Positions 8,587 through 16,722 of a DNA stretch of 46,009 nt are shown here, one piece after another; position 1 is the stretch's first letter, and each line of letters starts with the position of its first letter. A program made the position numbers and the translations under genes. The DNA lies in the NCBI GenBank assembly GCA_013373265.1, contig JABXIC010000084.1, forward strand, positions 1 through 46,009, given 5' to 3'. This stretch comes from Methylocystaceae bacterium (GTDB taxonomy: Bacteria; Pseudomonadota; Alphaproteobacteria; Rhodospirillales; Terasakiellaceae). The notes under the pieces are model-generated. The model was not told the DNA's origin, made no database searches, and was given only the letters and a program-made list of their open reading frames with translations.

Positions 8587-9099
8587 ATGACAGTCTTACG
8601 TATCTATCAAGGGGACATCACTACACTCAAGGTCGATGCCATCGTCAATGCCGCCAATGAAAGCCTGCTTGGTGGGGGCGGGGTCGATGGTGCGATCCAC
8701 CGCGCAGCGGGTGAAGGACTGTTGAAAGAATGCAAAACCTTGGGCGGCTGCAAAACAGGAGAGGCAAAAATCACCGGTGCCTATCACCTGCCAGCGCGTC
8801 ATATCATCCACACAGTTGGTCCCATCTGGCAGCAGCATAGCCCGGCAGAAGCCGATCAATTACTCTTGAACTGCTACATGAACTCTTTAAATATTTGCTT
8901 CAACTATGGACTAGAAGTTATTGCTTTTGCAGCAATTTCAACTGGCGTTTATGGTTTCCCACCAGACCGTGCCACACAGATTGTGGTTCCCTTTATCAGA
9001 AAATATTGCACAGCACATCCGGGCATTCAAGAAATTATTTTCTGTTGTTTTGATAACGAAACAACGGCCCTTTATGAAAAGGCGCTCAGCCCCACATAA
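8587..9099 (+). CDS. Macrodomain protein, O-acetyl-ADP-ribose deacetylase type
   Basis: This 170-residue single macrodomain has the ADP-ribose-binding and catalytic elements of the YmdB/MacroD class: GDIT at 9-12, [19 protein letters not shown] at 20-38 (Asn24 and Asp34 being the usual catalytic or binding residues), HTVGPIW near 75 and the phosphate loop ISTGVYGFP. Such proteins hydrolyse O-acetyl-ADP-ribose and can remove mono-ADP-ribose from proteins. I use the ATG at 8587; a TTG at 8578 would add three residues, and neither has a clear Shine-Dalgarno sequence. It ends directly against the convergent adenylate cyclase gene. The biochemical family is secure; the biological target is unknown. 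Confidence 0.9.
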   Translation: MTVLRIYQGDITTLKVDAIVNAANESLLGGGGVDGAIHRAAGEGLLKECKTLGGCKTGEAKITGAYHLPARHIIHTVGPIWQQHSPAEADQLLLNCYMNSLNICFNYGLEVIAFAAISTGVYGFPPDRATQIVVPFIRKYCTAHPGIQEIIFCCFDNETTALYEKALSPT

Positions 9100-10485
9100 C
9101 TATTCACGCAAGACAATTACATCAATAGGCAAGTCCACACCCGCGACCACGCGTTGGGGACGCACCTCCCAGCTTTCAGATGCGTTCGCATAGCCTTGTT
9201 GAACGGCACTGTCCAGCGTTTCAACGGTCGCAATGGCGCGCACACCTTCAATTTTGGTCTGTTTTTCCATTTTAGCCGACACATTGGCTGCATCCCCAAT
9301 GACGGTATATTCCAACCGGTGTTCTTCCCCAATCACCCCAAAGACAATGGTGCCAGAAGCACAAGAAGCATGGATGATAACCGGGTCAAGCCCCTGTTGT
9401 GCGCGTTCCTCATTCCATACATCGGATGCTTTAATAATATCTTCCATACATTTCAATACATCATGAGCATGGGTCTTGGATTCTGCCAGCACCCCGAAAT
9501 AAGCCATGATGCCATCCCCCATAAATTTATCCACATGCCCCCCATAACCGGAAATCACCGGCACGATGCGCGCATGATATTGTGTGATCAAAGCGATTTG
9601 CTCTTCTGGAGTGGACCGTTTGGTCAAAGGCGTAAAGCCCCGAATATCGACATTTAAGATAGAAGCTTCACGGGAGACCACTTCGCCGATTTTGGCATCC
9701 TGTTCAGAAGATTTAATCTGATCTGCCAAATCTGCCGAGAAAAAACGCGATAAAGATTCTGCCGCTTGTGTTTGGCTGACCGCTTGTACCAACAAGACAC
9801 GTGCACGCACAACCGCGACCCCAAGAATGATGGAAACTAGAATTATTGAAACGATCTTATCAAATTCCGCCCCAATCAACACAGCATTTGACGTCAAATA
9901 TTTGACATAATCGCGGGTCAGCATGGTGTTCATATCATCCATAAACACCACATAAGCCACCATGATAGCCCAACCAACAGCCGCAGCCAAACCGCTAAGA
10001 AGGATATAACGCGCTTCAAACCGTAAAGCCCGTAAAGCAATGAAAATAAAGATATAAAGGACCGTCGGTGCTTTCAGGTAAAAGCTCGGCGGTTGCATAT
10101 ATTGTAAGTGAAAACTAAAGATCGTGCCAAACAACAACAAGATATCAGCCACAATGGACAGACTAATCACCCAACCGGGCAAACGCATCTTGTAACTTAG
10201 TATCAATCGAATAATCGTAAATATAAGATAAATTGATAAAACGTAAGGAACAGGGGCAAATGTCGCGTCCGGATGAAATGTTTTAGGCGATAACGCATAA
10301 AGGGTTCCAAAAATCAGAACCACAAAAAGCTGAATCCAGCCAACAAGGCGTTCCGATACATTTTGTTGTTCGATGATTGCCGCTTCAACGCGGGCCGGAA
10401 TTTTTCTATCACCCTTTTCACCGATAAACTGGCTGACCAACCGTTTTAACGCGCCTGTCACCTTAAGGCACCAGCTTGTAACCAC
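9100..10485 (-). CDS. Membrane-bound class III adenylate/guanylate cyclase
   Basis: This protein has 461 residues. The N-terminal half has about six transmembrane segments between 48 and 235. The cyclase homology domain (about 265-440) starts with ASILNVDIRGFTPLT, giving metal ligand Asp280, and HVDKFMGDG, giving Lys320 and Asp324. YTVIGDAANVSAKME supplies the Asn of the transition-state pair, but the usual Arg four residues later is Lys. cAMP is the likely product; cGMP cannot be ruled out. The start at 10485 (GTG) overlaps the response-regulator gene by 23 nt; an alternative GTG at 10461 just after that gene's stop is also plausible. The overlap suggests co-expression with the regulator. 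Confidence 0.87.
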   Translation of the reverse strand: MVTSWCLKVTGALKRLVSQFIGEKGDRKIPARVEAAIIEQQNVSERLVGWIQLFVVLIFGTLYALSPKTFHPDATFAPVPYVLSIYLIFTIIRLILSYKMRLPGWVISLSIVADILLLFGTIFSFHLQYMQPPSFYLKAPTVLYIFIFIALRALRFEARYILLSGLAAAVGWAIMVAYVVFMDDMNTMLTRDYVKYLTSNAVLIGAEFDKIVSIILVSIILGVAVVRARVLLVQAVSQTQAAESLSRFFSADLADQIKSSEQDAKIGEVVSREASILNVDIRGFTPLTKRSTPEEQIALITQYHARIVPVISGYGGHVDKFMGDGIMAYFGVLAESKTHAHDVLKCMEDIIKASDVWNEERAQQGLDPVIIHASCASGTIVFGVIGEEHRLEYTVIGDAANVSAKMEKQTKIEGVRAIATVETLDSAVQQGYANASESWEVRPQRVVAGVDLPIDVIVLRE

Positions 10486-11152
10486 CGGGTTCCGTCACCA
10501 GAATCTGGGCGTTGCCGGGGTCTTTTTCAATTTTTTGACGCAAACGATAGACATGGGTTTCCAACGTATGGGTCGTCACCCCTGCGTTATAACCCCAGAC
10601 TTCATCCAACAAAACATCCCGGCTCACCACTTTGCCCCCGGCACGGTAAAGATATTTGATAATATTGGTTTCTTTATCGGTCAGGCGGGTTTTCTTTTCT
10701 GTCTCTGCTTCAATCAATAATTTTGCAGCGGGTTGAAAACTATAAGGACCCACAGTAAAGACAGCATCTTCACTTTGTTCATGTTGGCGCAAATGGGCCC
10801 GCACACGTGCTAACAACACGCCAAGACGAAACGGCTTGGTGATGTAATCATTGGCCCCGGCGTCCAGACCCAAAATCGTGTCAGCATCTGTATCAGCACC
10901 CGTCAGCATGATAATCGGACATTTAACACCCTGTTTGCGCATCAATCGACACACATCACGCCCATCCATATCGGGCAATCCCACATCTAAAATAATTACG
11001 TCGAAAGACCCTTCTTTAACGGTCGCCAGCGCCGATGTCGCCCCATCCGCTTCGACAACTTCAAAATCTTCATGAAGTTGGAGCTGTTCACATAACATTT
11101 GACGCAACGAATCATCATCATCAACCATCAGAACACGTTTGGCAGTAGACAT
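10463..11152 (-). CDS. OmpR/PhoB-family response regulator (orphan)
   Basis: This 229-residue protein, from ATG 11152, has an N-terminal receiver domain (about 5-120) with the acidic pocket VDDDD at 10-14, phosphoacceptor Asp56 in IILDVGLPDMDG, the conserved Thr in LTGAD and Lys in YITKPF. The C-terminal winged helix (about 130-229) has LTDKETNIIKYLYRAGGKVVSR and the HTLETHVYRLRQKIE recognition helix. I prefer 11152 over an in-frame ATG at 11170 because GGGGAAGAAG lies about 8 nt upstream. No histidine kinase is adjacent. The 3' end overlaps the adenylate cyclase gene, which suggests a shared transcript linking phospho-relay and cyclic-nucleotide signalling. Confidence 0.9.
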   Translation of the reverse strand: MSTAKRVLMVDDDDSLRQMLCEQLQLHEDFEVVEADGATSALATVKEGSFDVIILDVGLPDMDGRDVCRLMRKQGVKCPIIMLTGADTDADTILGLDAGANDYITKPFRLGVLLARVRAHLRQHEQSEDAVFTVGPYSFQPAAKLLIEAETEKKTRLTDKETNIIKYLYRAGGKVVSRDVLLDEVWGYNAGVTTHTLETHVYRLRQKIEKDPGNAQILVTEPGGYKLVP

Positions 11153-11304
11153 TGGACACTTCTTCCCCATGAATTTTGACGTTCAATCACCATAGCAACT
11201 AAAAAATATTCCGTACAGAGGCCTCACACCCTGATAACGCTATTGTGAAAGCTCTCTTTTCAGCCTAAATATGAGGACCCTATTCAGTCAAAGCAAAGAA
11301 TCTA

Positions 11305-12462
11305 ATGCCCCATCGTCTTTCTATTACCCTCACTGAAACCGAATCAGCCGCCCACCGTCCTTCTCTTTTGGCCGTTGACCGTGCCATTTCAGACATACGC
11401 AGAGGCCAGATTGTCATCATCGATGGCGAAGAAGGGGCCTTAACATTGACTCTAGCCGCCGAAGGGGCAACCAAATCTGCCATTCAACGCCTCAAAAGCT
11501 TGAGCCACAACCAGCCACATTTAATCTTGAGCGCCAAACGCGTACAAACGTTAGGCTTGGGCCAATTTAAAAATCAAGCTGTCTGCGTGGAAATGGGCAA
11601 AGCCTTGCGCCCCGACCTGATTGAAGGCTTGGTCAATCCCTTGGCCAGCGTTTCTAAAAACGATTTCTTTGACATTCCCTTTATTGATGCCCCTTTAAGA
11701 AGTGGCGAAAATGCCGCCATTGGTTTGACCAAACTGGCACGGCTGATCCCCGCGGCCATCACAGTGCGCCTTGAAAATAACAAACGCCCCCAAGATTTAA
11801 ACCAATGGCTCAAGGACAATCATCTCTTGTACCTAAAGACCGATGACATTTTCGGGTATGAAGAAGCCGCCGCCCGGTCTTTGCGCGCTGTCAGTGATGC
11901 CCAAGTCCCTTTGGCCGATGCGCCGAATACAAAAATCGTCGCCTTTCGCCCTTCTGATGGCGGGATTGAACATCTTGCCATCATCATCGGGGAACCCGAC
12001 CCACGCGAACCGGTCTTGATCCGCATCCATTCAGAATGTTTCACAGGCGATTTGGTCGGCAGTTTGCGCTGTGATTGCGGTGATCAACTGCGCGGTGCCA
12101 TCAAAACCATTGCCGAACGCGGCTCAGGTATTTTGCTTTACCTCGCCCAAGAAGGCCGTGGCATCGGACTGGTCAATAAACTGCGCGCCTATAAACTGCA
12201 AGACAGCGGCGTTGATACCTTTGACGCCAATGAACAACTGGGTTTTGATGCCGATGAACGCATTTATCTGCCCGCTGCACAAATCCTGTCTCACTTGGGG
12301 ATCAATCAAGTTCGACTGATGACCAACAATCCTGAAAAAGTCAGTGTCTTACAATCTTGCAACGTGGATGTTGTAGAACGGGTAGAACATGCTTTTCCCA
12401 CCAACAAACATAATGAGCCGTATATTTTTGCAAAAGCCACCAAGGGTGGGCACTACCTGTAA
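11305..12462 (+). CDS. ribA: GTP cyclohydrolase II with degenerate RibB-like N-terminal domain
   Basis: This 385-residue protein catalyses the first step of riboflavin synthesis, from GTP to the 2,5-diaminopyrimidine product. The C-terminal about 190 residues form a complete RibA: zinc ligands Cys245-x10-Cys256-x-Cys258 in HSECFTGDLVGSLRCDCGD, the AQEGRGIGL loop, TFDANEQLGF and LMTNNPEK. The N-terminal about 190 residues recall DHBP synthase (VDRAISDIRRGQIVIIDGEEG) but lack the DREnEGD metal-binding residues, so the RibB half is probably inactive. The protein is about twice the length of E. coli RibA. It is a monocistronic plus-strand gene, divergent from the response regulator across 152 nt. 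The RibA activity is secure; the role of the N-terminus is inference. Confidence 0.92.
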   Translation: MPHRLSITLTETESAAHRPSLLAVDRAISDIRRGQIVIIDGEEGALTLTLAAEGATKSAIQRLKSLSHNQPHLILSAKRVQTLGLGQFKNQAVCVEMGKALRPDLIEGLVNPLASVSKNDFFDIPFIDAPLRSGENAAIGLTKLARLIPAAITVRLENNKRPQDLNQWLKDNHLLYLKTDDIFGYEEAAARSLRAVSDAQVPLADAPNTKIVAFRPSDGGIEHLAIIIGEPDPREPVLIRIHSECFTGDLVGSLRCDCGDQLRGAIKTIAERGSGILLYLAQEGRGIGLVNKLRAYKLQDSGVDTFDANEQLGFDADERIYLPAAQILSHLGINQVRLMTNNPEKVSVLQSCNVDVVERVEHAFPTNKHNEPYIFAKATKGGHYL

Positions 12463-12544
12463 ATTTTACCATATGGGCCGGGCATAAATTGCCCATGCCT
12501 GCCACTATTTACAATTAAGCATTTATTTTTAAATGTTTTTTAAG

Positions 12545-12560
12545 TTGGCACGGAGTCTGC
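12545..12560 (+). promoter_or_regulatory. Sigma-54 type -24/-12 promoter
   Basis: TTGGCACGGAGTCTGC carries GG and GC separated by exactly 10 nt, the defining spacing for RpoN promoters. It matches TTGGCACG-N4-TTGC at all but one position (CTGC for TTGC). Transcription would begin near 12572, about 45 nt before the ATG at 12616. It would drive the uncharacterised gene and probably the L,D-transpeptidase behind it. Confidence 0.72.
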
Positions 12561-12615
12561 TTTGATATCTTTCAAAATATAATTTAGAGCGATAACTAAG
12601 CATTCGGAGACCAAT

Positions 12616-13590
12616 ATGGTCGATACGGCATATACCCAGATCGCCTTGGCCCCTCAAGAGAAGCCAAGCGAGCTGAAGACACCAAAAAATGAAGAATCAA
12701 AAGAAGATTCTGAATTTCATATGTTTGGTAAGGATGGTTTCTCCTTTCTCGACTTTGTCGATATGATTAACCCCTTGCAACATATCCCTGTTGTCTCAAC
12801 AGCCTACCGCCATTTAACCGGAGACGAAATTGATCCTGGTTCACGTTTGGCAGGGGGCACTTTATTTGGTGGCCCCATTGGCCTCGCTGCTTCTGCCTTT
12901 AACGTTATACTGGAACATAATACGGGGAAAGATGTGGGTGATCATGTTCTCGCCCTGTTTGAAGGTGAAGACGCCTCACCAGAAAATCAAACCATGATGG
13001 CAAAAAATGAAAATCCCGCCCTTTCCGGCGTTACATCCGGTTTTGCCCCGTTAAATATCCCACAAAGTGAAGCCGATGCCTTTGCCGCTGGTGAAGCCAG
13101 CTTACGTCTGGCGGAATTACAAGAATTTATGAACCCGAGTCTGGCCCAAGAAGTCCCCCAAGTCACCTCTACAACACAAACCCCAAGTACGGGATCTATC
13201 GGGACCTGGGCGCCCCCGCAAAACCAACCCAATCCATTTGTCCCCACTGAACCGCCAAGCAACGTTCCGACACTCAATACAACAACGTTGTATCAAGCCC
13301 ATCCGCCGGTTAATACTGTTCAACCAACGAATGTTGCGAAAACAAAACAATATGACGGTTTTCAGGCAAAACAAAACTATGACCAGTCGTCGATGGATGC
13401 GCTGCGCGCCTTTGCCCGTGATATGAAAGCCCAAACGGCGCAGCAACAAACCCAGCAGGTCAGTGAACCGCCCAATCGTATCGCCACCAGTCCATCAGAT
13501 TTAAGCCAAACCACTGATAATGCTTGGTTTACACAAATGATGTCGCAAAATATGGACCGCTATCAACACCCCAATAAACCACAAAGCTGA
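12616..13590 (+). CDS. Conserved hypothetical protein with Pro/Gln-rich C-terminus, sigma-54 driven
   Basis: This 324-residue protein has a charged N-terminus and a conserved-looking central block (about 40-120) containing FSFLDFVDMINPLQHIP, TAYRHLTGDEIDPGSR and a Gly-rich FGGPIGLAASAF stretch that may contact membranes. From about 175 on it is a low-complexity region rich in Pro, Gln, Thr and Asn. No signal peptide is seen. A sigma-54-type promoter lies upstream, which in alphaproteobacteria often marks flagellar, nitrogen or envelope-stress genes. The next gene, an L,D-transpeptidase, begins 3 nt after the stop, so an operon is likely. I recall the central block as an uncharacterised alphaproteobacterial family, with no known function. 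Confidence 0.75.
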   Translation: MVDTAYTQIALAPQEKPSELKTPKNEESKEDSEFHMFGKDGFSFLDFVDMINPLQHIPVVSTAYRHLTGDEIDPGSRLAGGTLFGGPIGLAASAFNVILEHNTGKDVGDHVLALFEGEDASPENQTMMAKNENPALSGVTSGFAPLNIPQSEADAFAAGEASLRLAELQEFMNPSLAQEVPQVTSTTQTPSTGSIGTWAPPQNQPNPFVPTEPPSNVPTLNTTTLYQAHPPVNTVQPTNVAKTKQYDGFQAKQNYDQSSMDALRAFARDMKAQTAQQQTQQVSEPPNRIATSPSDLSQTTDNAWFTQMMSQNMDRYQHPNKPQS

Positions 13591-13593
13591 TAA

Positions 13594-14094
13594 ATGGATA
13601 CCATCAAGGTCTTTGGCGATAACCGCTTAATCTGGCAAGACAAAACCTATCCCTGCGCGCTTGGCAAAAACGGAATCACGGCTGATAAAAAAGAAGGCGA
13701 TCTGACAACTCCGGTGGGGCGTTATAAAATTCGCCGCGTTCTTTATCGACCGGATCGACTGAATAAACCGGCCTGTCATCTCGATATAACCGCCCTGACA
13801 ACGCAAGATGGCTGGTGTGATGACATCCACCATGCAAAATACAACCGACCCGTCAAACTGCCTTTTTCGGCCTCACACGAGCAATTATGGCGCGATGATC
13901 ATATCTATGACATCATCGTAATCCTTGGCCATAATGATAACCCGCCTATTGCAGGTAAAGGCAGCGCCATCTTTTTCCATCTGGCACGCAAAAATTATGA
14001 ACCAACGCAAGGCTGCGTAGCTGTCAGCCTGCCCCACATGTTGGAAATTTTGGAAACCCTGCCTAAAACGGCAGAGATGGAAATCTTTCTATAA
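13594..14094 (+). CDS. L,D-transpeptidase (YkuD) family protein
   Basis: This 166-residue protein is a single YkuD catalytic domain. GDLTTPVGRYKI (substrate-entry strand) is followed by the HNDNPPIAGKGSAIFFHLAR region and the active-site Cys in TQGCVAVS, with its His partner in IFFH. Such enzymes form 3-3 peptidoglycan crosslinks or attach proteins to peptidoglycan. No signal peptide or membrane anchor is visible, so export or a cytoplasmic precursor role is unresolved. It starts 3 nt after the sigma-54-driven hypothetical gene and so is probably its operon partner. The C-terminus overlaps the convergent YggS gene by 6 nt. Confidence 0.88.
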   Translation: MDTIKVFGDNRLIWQDKTYPCALGKNGITADKKEGDLTTPVGRYKIRRVLYRPDRLNKPACHLDITALTTQDGWCDDIHHAKYNRPVKLPFSASHEQLWRDDHIYDIIVILGHNDNPPIAGKGSAIFFHLARKNYEPTQGCVAVSLPHMLEILETLPKTAEMEIFL

Positions 14095-14760
14095 CTTTTT
14101 AGGCCGATCCCCAAAGACGGCTGTGCCCACACGCACAGAGGTGGCGCCAAAACGAATGGCGGTTTCAAAATCCCCGCTCATACCCATGCTTAATTTTGTC
14201 AAACCATGACGTTTGGCCAGTTCACGCAAGAAAGCAAAATGCAGACTGGGTTCTTCATCAGCCGGGGGAATGCACATCAACCCCAAGACATTCATCTGCA
14301 GCTCTTCCACACATAAACGGATAAAATCATCCGCCTCAGCGGGCAAACAACCGCCTTTTTGTTCTTCTTCCCCAGTATTGATTTGCAGATAGACGCCTAA
14401 AGTCTTTTGCTGTTTATCCATCTCTTTAACCAGTGCGCGCGCCAGTTTTGGACGATCCACCGTTTCAATTACATCAAACAAGGCAACCGCTTCTTTCACC
14501 TTATTGGTCTGCAAACCACCAATTAAATGTAACTGAACATCCGGATAATCGTTGCGCAATGCGGGCCACTTGCTTTGGGCTTCCTGTACACGGTTTTCTC
14601 CACAGACACGCTGTCCGGCCTCAAGGGCGGGAATAATGTTTTCAGTTGGATGCACCTTGCTGACTGCCACCAGTTCCACCGCATCCACTGGACGCCCGGC
14701 ATCACCACAGGCTTGTTCAATTGAATGCTTCACTTGATTTAAATTATCTGCAATACCCAT
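14089..14760 (-). CDS. YggS family pyridoxal phosphate homeostasis protein
   Basis: This 223-residue PLP-binding TIM-barrel protein belongs to the YggS/PROSC family, which buffers PLP and affects amino-acid balance. VELVAVSKVHP carries the PLP-binding Lys, and CGENRVQEA, LHLIGGLQTNKV, VYLQINTGEEEQKGG and LSMGMSGDFETAIRFGATSVRVGTA (phosphate-binding loop) are all present. I take the ATG at 14760 (MGIADNLNQV), since earlier in-frame starts would overlap the divergent ThiE-like gene and add residues absent in the family. The 35-nt gap to that gene implies overlapping divergent promoters. The family call is secure. Confidence 0.93.
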   Translation of the reverse strand: MGIADNLNQVKHSIEQACGDAGRPVDAVELVAVSKVHPTENIIPALEAGQRVCGENRVQEAQSKWPALRNDYPDVQLHLIGGLQTNKVKEAVALFDVIETVDRPKLARALVKEMDKQQKTLGVYLQINTGEEEQKGGCLPAEADDFIRLCVEELQMNVLGLMCIPPADEEPSLHFAFLRELAKRHGLTKLSMGMSGDFETAIRFGATSVRVGTAVFGDRPKKL

Positions 14761-14795
14761 AGGAGAAACTCTTTTATTCAGGTTCGAGGTAAGGA

Positions 14796-15404
14796 ATGGC
14801 CCAGACCGTAGCAGAGGTGGCACGCAGGCTCAATCGTCGCAATGGGCAGAGGGATAATTTTCCCGCTCTCCTTCTTATGACGGATACGAAACGATTGCCG
14901 GACCCCCGACACTATATTCCTCTTCTCCCAACCGGATCTGCGCTTGTTGTGCGTCACACAAATACGACAGAAAAAGAAAAGTTAGCCCTTAAAATCAAGC
15001 CATTATGCCGTAAACATAAAGTGAAACTTTTGCTGTCAAATGACGTTAAAGCGGCCATCAAATTGGGATTAGACGGTGTGCACTTTTCTGAAAAAGAAGC
15101 CCGACGCCAAGGAAAAAAATCAAAGACCGCTGCACAGAAAAACTTTATCTTCACCAGCGCATGTCATTCCCTATGGGCGTTAAAAAAAGCCGAACGCGCA
15201 AACATGGATGCCGTCCTAATCTCGCCAATCTTTGCCACACGAAGCCATCCTGATTCAAAAGGGCTGGGCGTTTTGCGCTTTCAATGCTGGACCACACAGA
15301 CACATCTTAAATGTTATGCCCTTGGCGGCATCACCCCCAAAACAGCCCAACGTCTCAGCAACAGCAAAGCCTGTGGCTTCGCCGGGATCAGTGGCTTGAT
15401 TTAA
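14796..15404 (+). CDS. Thiamine phosphate synthase-like protein (ThiE/TenI family)
   Basis: This 202-residue TIM-barrel protein of the TMP-TENI family shows GLDGVHFSEKEA, SACHSLWALKKAERANMDAVLISPIF, ATRSHPDSKGLG and YALGGITPKTAQRL, matching ThiE strands 4 to 8. The usual ThiE metal-binding acidic pair is replaced (LSNDVKAAIKLGLDG), and the thiazole-binding loop reads ATRSHPDS rather than PTxTKxGA. It may therefore be a divergent ThiE or a TenI-like paralogue with another role. No other thiamine gene is adjacent. The ATG at 14796 is tentative, since an AAGGA sits too close; a later start near 14877 (MTDTKRLPDP) is possible. Confidence 0.78.
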   Translation: MAQTVAEVARRLNRRNGQRDNFPALLLMTDTKRLPDPRHYIPLLPTGSALVVRHTNTTEKEKLALKIKPLCRKHKVKLLLSNDVKAAIKLGLDGVHFSEKEARRQGKKSKTAAQKNFIFTSACHSLWALKKAERANMDAVLISPIFATRSHPDSKGLGVLRFQCWTTQTHLKCYALGGITPKTAQRLSNSKACGFAGISGLI

Positions 15405-15420
15405 TTATCGTATTATATCC

Positions 15421-15455
15421 ACAAAAGAAAAGGGCGTTACCCGAAGGTAACACCC
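15421..15455 (-). terminator. Rho-independent terminator of the porin gene
   Basis: On the minus strand a 10-bp stem (arms 15432-15441 and 15446-15455, with one G-U pair) closes on a TTCG tetraloop and is followed by TTTTCTTTTG. It lies 38 nt after the porin stop. The UUCG loop and T-rich tail make this a strong terminator and an RNA 3' end stabiliser. Confidence 0.88.
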
Positions 15456-15492
15456 CAATCTTTAGCCAGTTATTTTCTATATCTTTTTCAGA

Positions 15493-16617
15493 TTAGAAAG
15501 CAACAGTCAAGCCAGTTACGATACCAAAACCATCGTTATCGTTAACAGTAGTACCTGTTGCAGAAGCATCATCATATTCGATAGCGAATACAGAAGCTCT
15601 AGCCGTAACACCAGCACCCAAGTCGTAAGAACCTGAAACCATCCAAGATTGCTCAGTGTCTTCAGTTGAAGAGTTAGCAGCATCGTCTACAGAAACGTCA
15701 AGATAAGACACAGAAACTGCATAAGGGCCAGTTGCGTAAGAAACACCCAAGTCCCAAGCTTTTGCACCTTGGTCTTTTACGGTAGCAAAGTTGTCTTTAT
15801 CCATGTAAGAACCAGCAAGTGTAAAGCCAGCTACACCAAGAGACAAACCACCACGTTTAGTCACTTCGTCATCAACAGCTGGACCAGTAGTACCACCATT
15901 ATCGATGAGGTGATAACCAAAATCAGCGCCGATAGAAACGCCACCGAATTCACCGTTATAAGCGATAGCAGCATCATACATGATGTCAGAACCAGTGTTT
16001 GTACCACCAACATTTACAGCTTGACCGTTAACGCCGTTAGCATTCAGGCCGTAAGAAGCGCCAAATTGAACGCCACCGAAGTTCGGAGACAAGTAAACAA
16101 CTTTATGACCATCGTTGCCACTGTTAGAAGTCGGTTGAGTTTGGTTGATAGAGTAAGTACTACCAACAACACCGTTAGCATAACCAGTAGACGGACGAGC
16201 AATCCAGTTTTCAACATCACCGTCTGTGTGACCTATGCCAACGTCAGGAGCAGCATGTGACAAGCCGTAAGAAGCACCTTTTGTAGCACCGAGGCGCACC
16301 AGACCCAAAGTGTCTGAAGAGATTTGCATGTAAGAATCGTCTTCTGCACCGTTGTCGCCACGGTCAGCTGTCACATCAATGCGAGCTGCGATAGTCAAAC
16401 CGTTATCAAGTTTAGTTGAACCTTGGAAGCTCAATTCTGTATCAGTTTGAACCAAAAGATTAGCATATTTGTTTTGGCCATCGTCGTCTTGGTCAGTGTA
16501 ACCAACCCATGCCTCTTGGAAACCACCAACAGACAATTTGATCGGATCAGCAGCTTGTGCAGAGTTAACTGCAGCAAATGCTACGAGAGCAGTAGAAGCT
16601 ACGAGAAGCTTTTTCAT
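15493..16617 (-). CDS. Outer-membrane porin
   Basis: This 374-residue protein has a 22-residue signal peptide ending in AQA, cleaved before ADPIK. The mature part has alternating beta-strand patterns, many Gly, Asn and Asp residues, few Cys, and ends in Phe (GLTVAF), the sorting signal of outer-membrane barrels. Phrases such as LSVGGFQEAWVGY, LSFQGSTKLDNGLTIAARID and LGLVRLGATKG are typical of general alphaproteobacterial porins. GGGGAT precedes the ATG. A sigma-70-type promoter, a leader hairpin and a UUCG terminator frame it as a highly expressed single-gene unit. Compared with neighbouring genes it has a marked preference for A/T-ending Ala/Gly codons, as expected of an abundant product. 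Substrate specificity cannot be told. Confidence 0.92.
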   Translation of the reverse strand: MKKLLVASTALVAFAAVNSAQAADPIKLSVGGFQEAWVGYTDQDDDGQNKYANLLVQTDTELSFQGSTKLDNGLTIAARIDVTADRGDNGAEDDSYMQISSDTLGLVRLGATKGASYGLSHAAPDVGIGHTDGDVENWIARPSTGYANGVVGSTYSINQTQPTSNSGNDGHKVVYLSPNFGGVQFGASYGLNANGVNGQAVNVGGTNTGSDIMYDAAIAYNGEFGGVSIGADFGYHLIDNGGTTGPAVDDEVTKRGGLSLGVAGFTLAGSYMDKDNFATVKDQGAKAWDLGVSYATGPYAVSVSYLDVSVDDAANSSTEDTEQSWMVSGSYDLGAGVTARASVFAIEYDDASATGTTVNDNDGFGIVTGLTVAF

Positions 16618-16663
16618 TTAGATATCCCCATAAAAGGTTTGTTTAAAAATAATATTTGCAAGC

Positions 16664-16679
16664 GATGTACCCATACATC
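16664..16679 (-). other. 5' leader hairpin of porin mRNA
   Basis: The perfect 6-bp arms GATGTA (16664-16669) and TACATC (16674-16679) with a 4-nt loop fall just after the predicted porin start site (about 16687) and about 47 nt before the ATG. 5'-proximal stem-loops of this sort protect abundant outer-membrane-protein mRNAs from decay; here that role is inference. Confidence 0.45.
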
Positions 16680-16693
16680 TTTGCGTAGGGCTA

Positions 16694-16722
16694 TATAAAT
16701 GCATATCGAACCCATTGGTCAA
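16694..16722 (-). promoter_or_regulatory. Probable sigma-70 promoter of porin gene
   Basis: Reading the minus strand, TTGACC (16722-16717) is separated by 17 nt from TTTATA (16699-16694). The start would be near 16687, giving a leader of about 70 nt before the porin ATG. A good -35, an ideal spacer and a moderate -10 make this the best promoter candidate in the region. Confidence 0.6.

Noticed and set aside
12475-12496. Hairpin GGGCA/TGCCC after ribA as a terminator
   Set aside because: The stem is only 5 bp with alternative pairings and there is no T-run after it.
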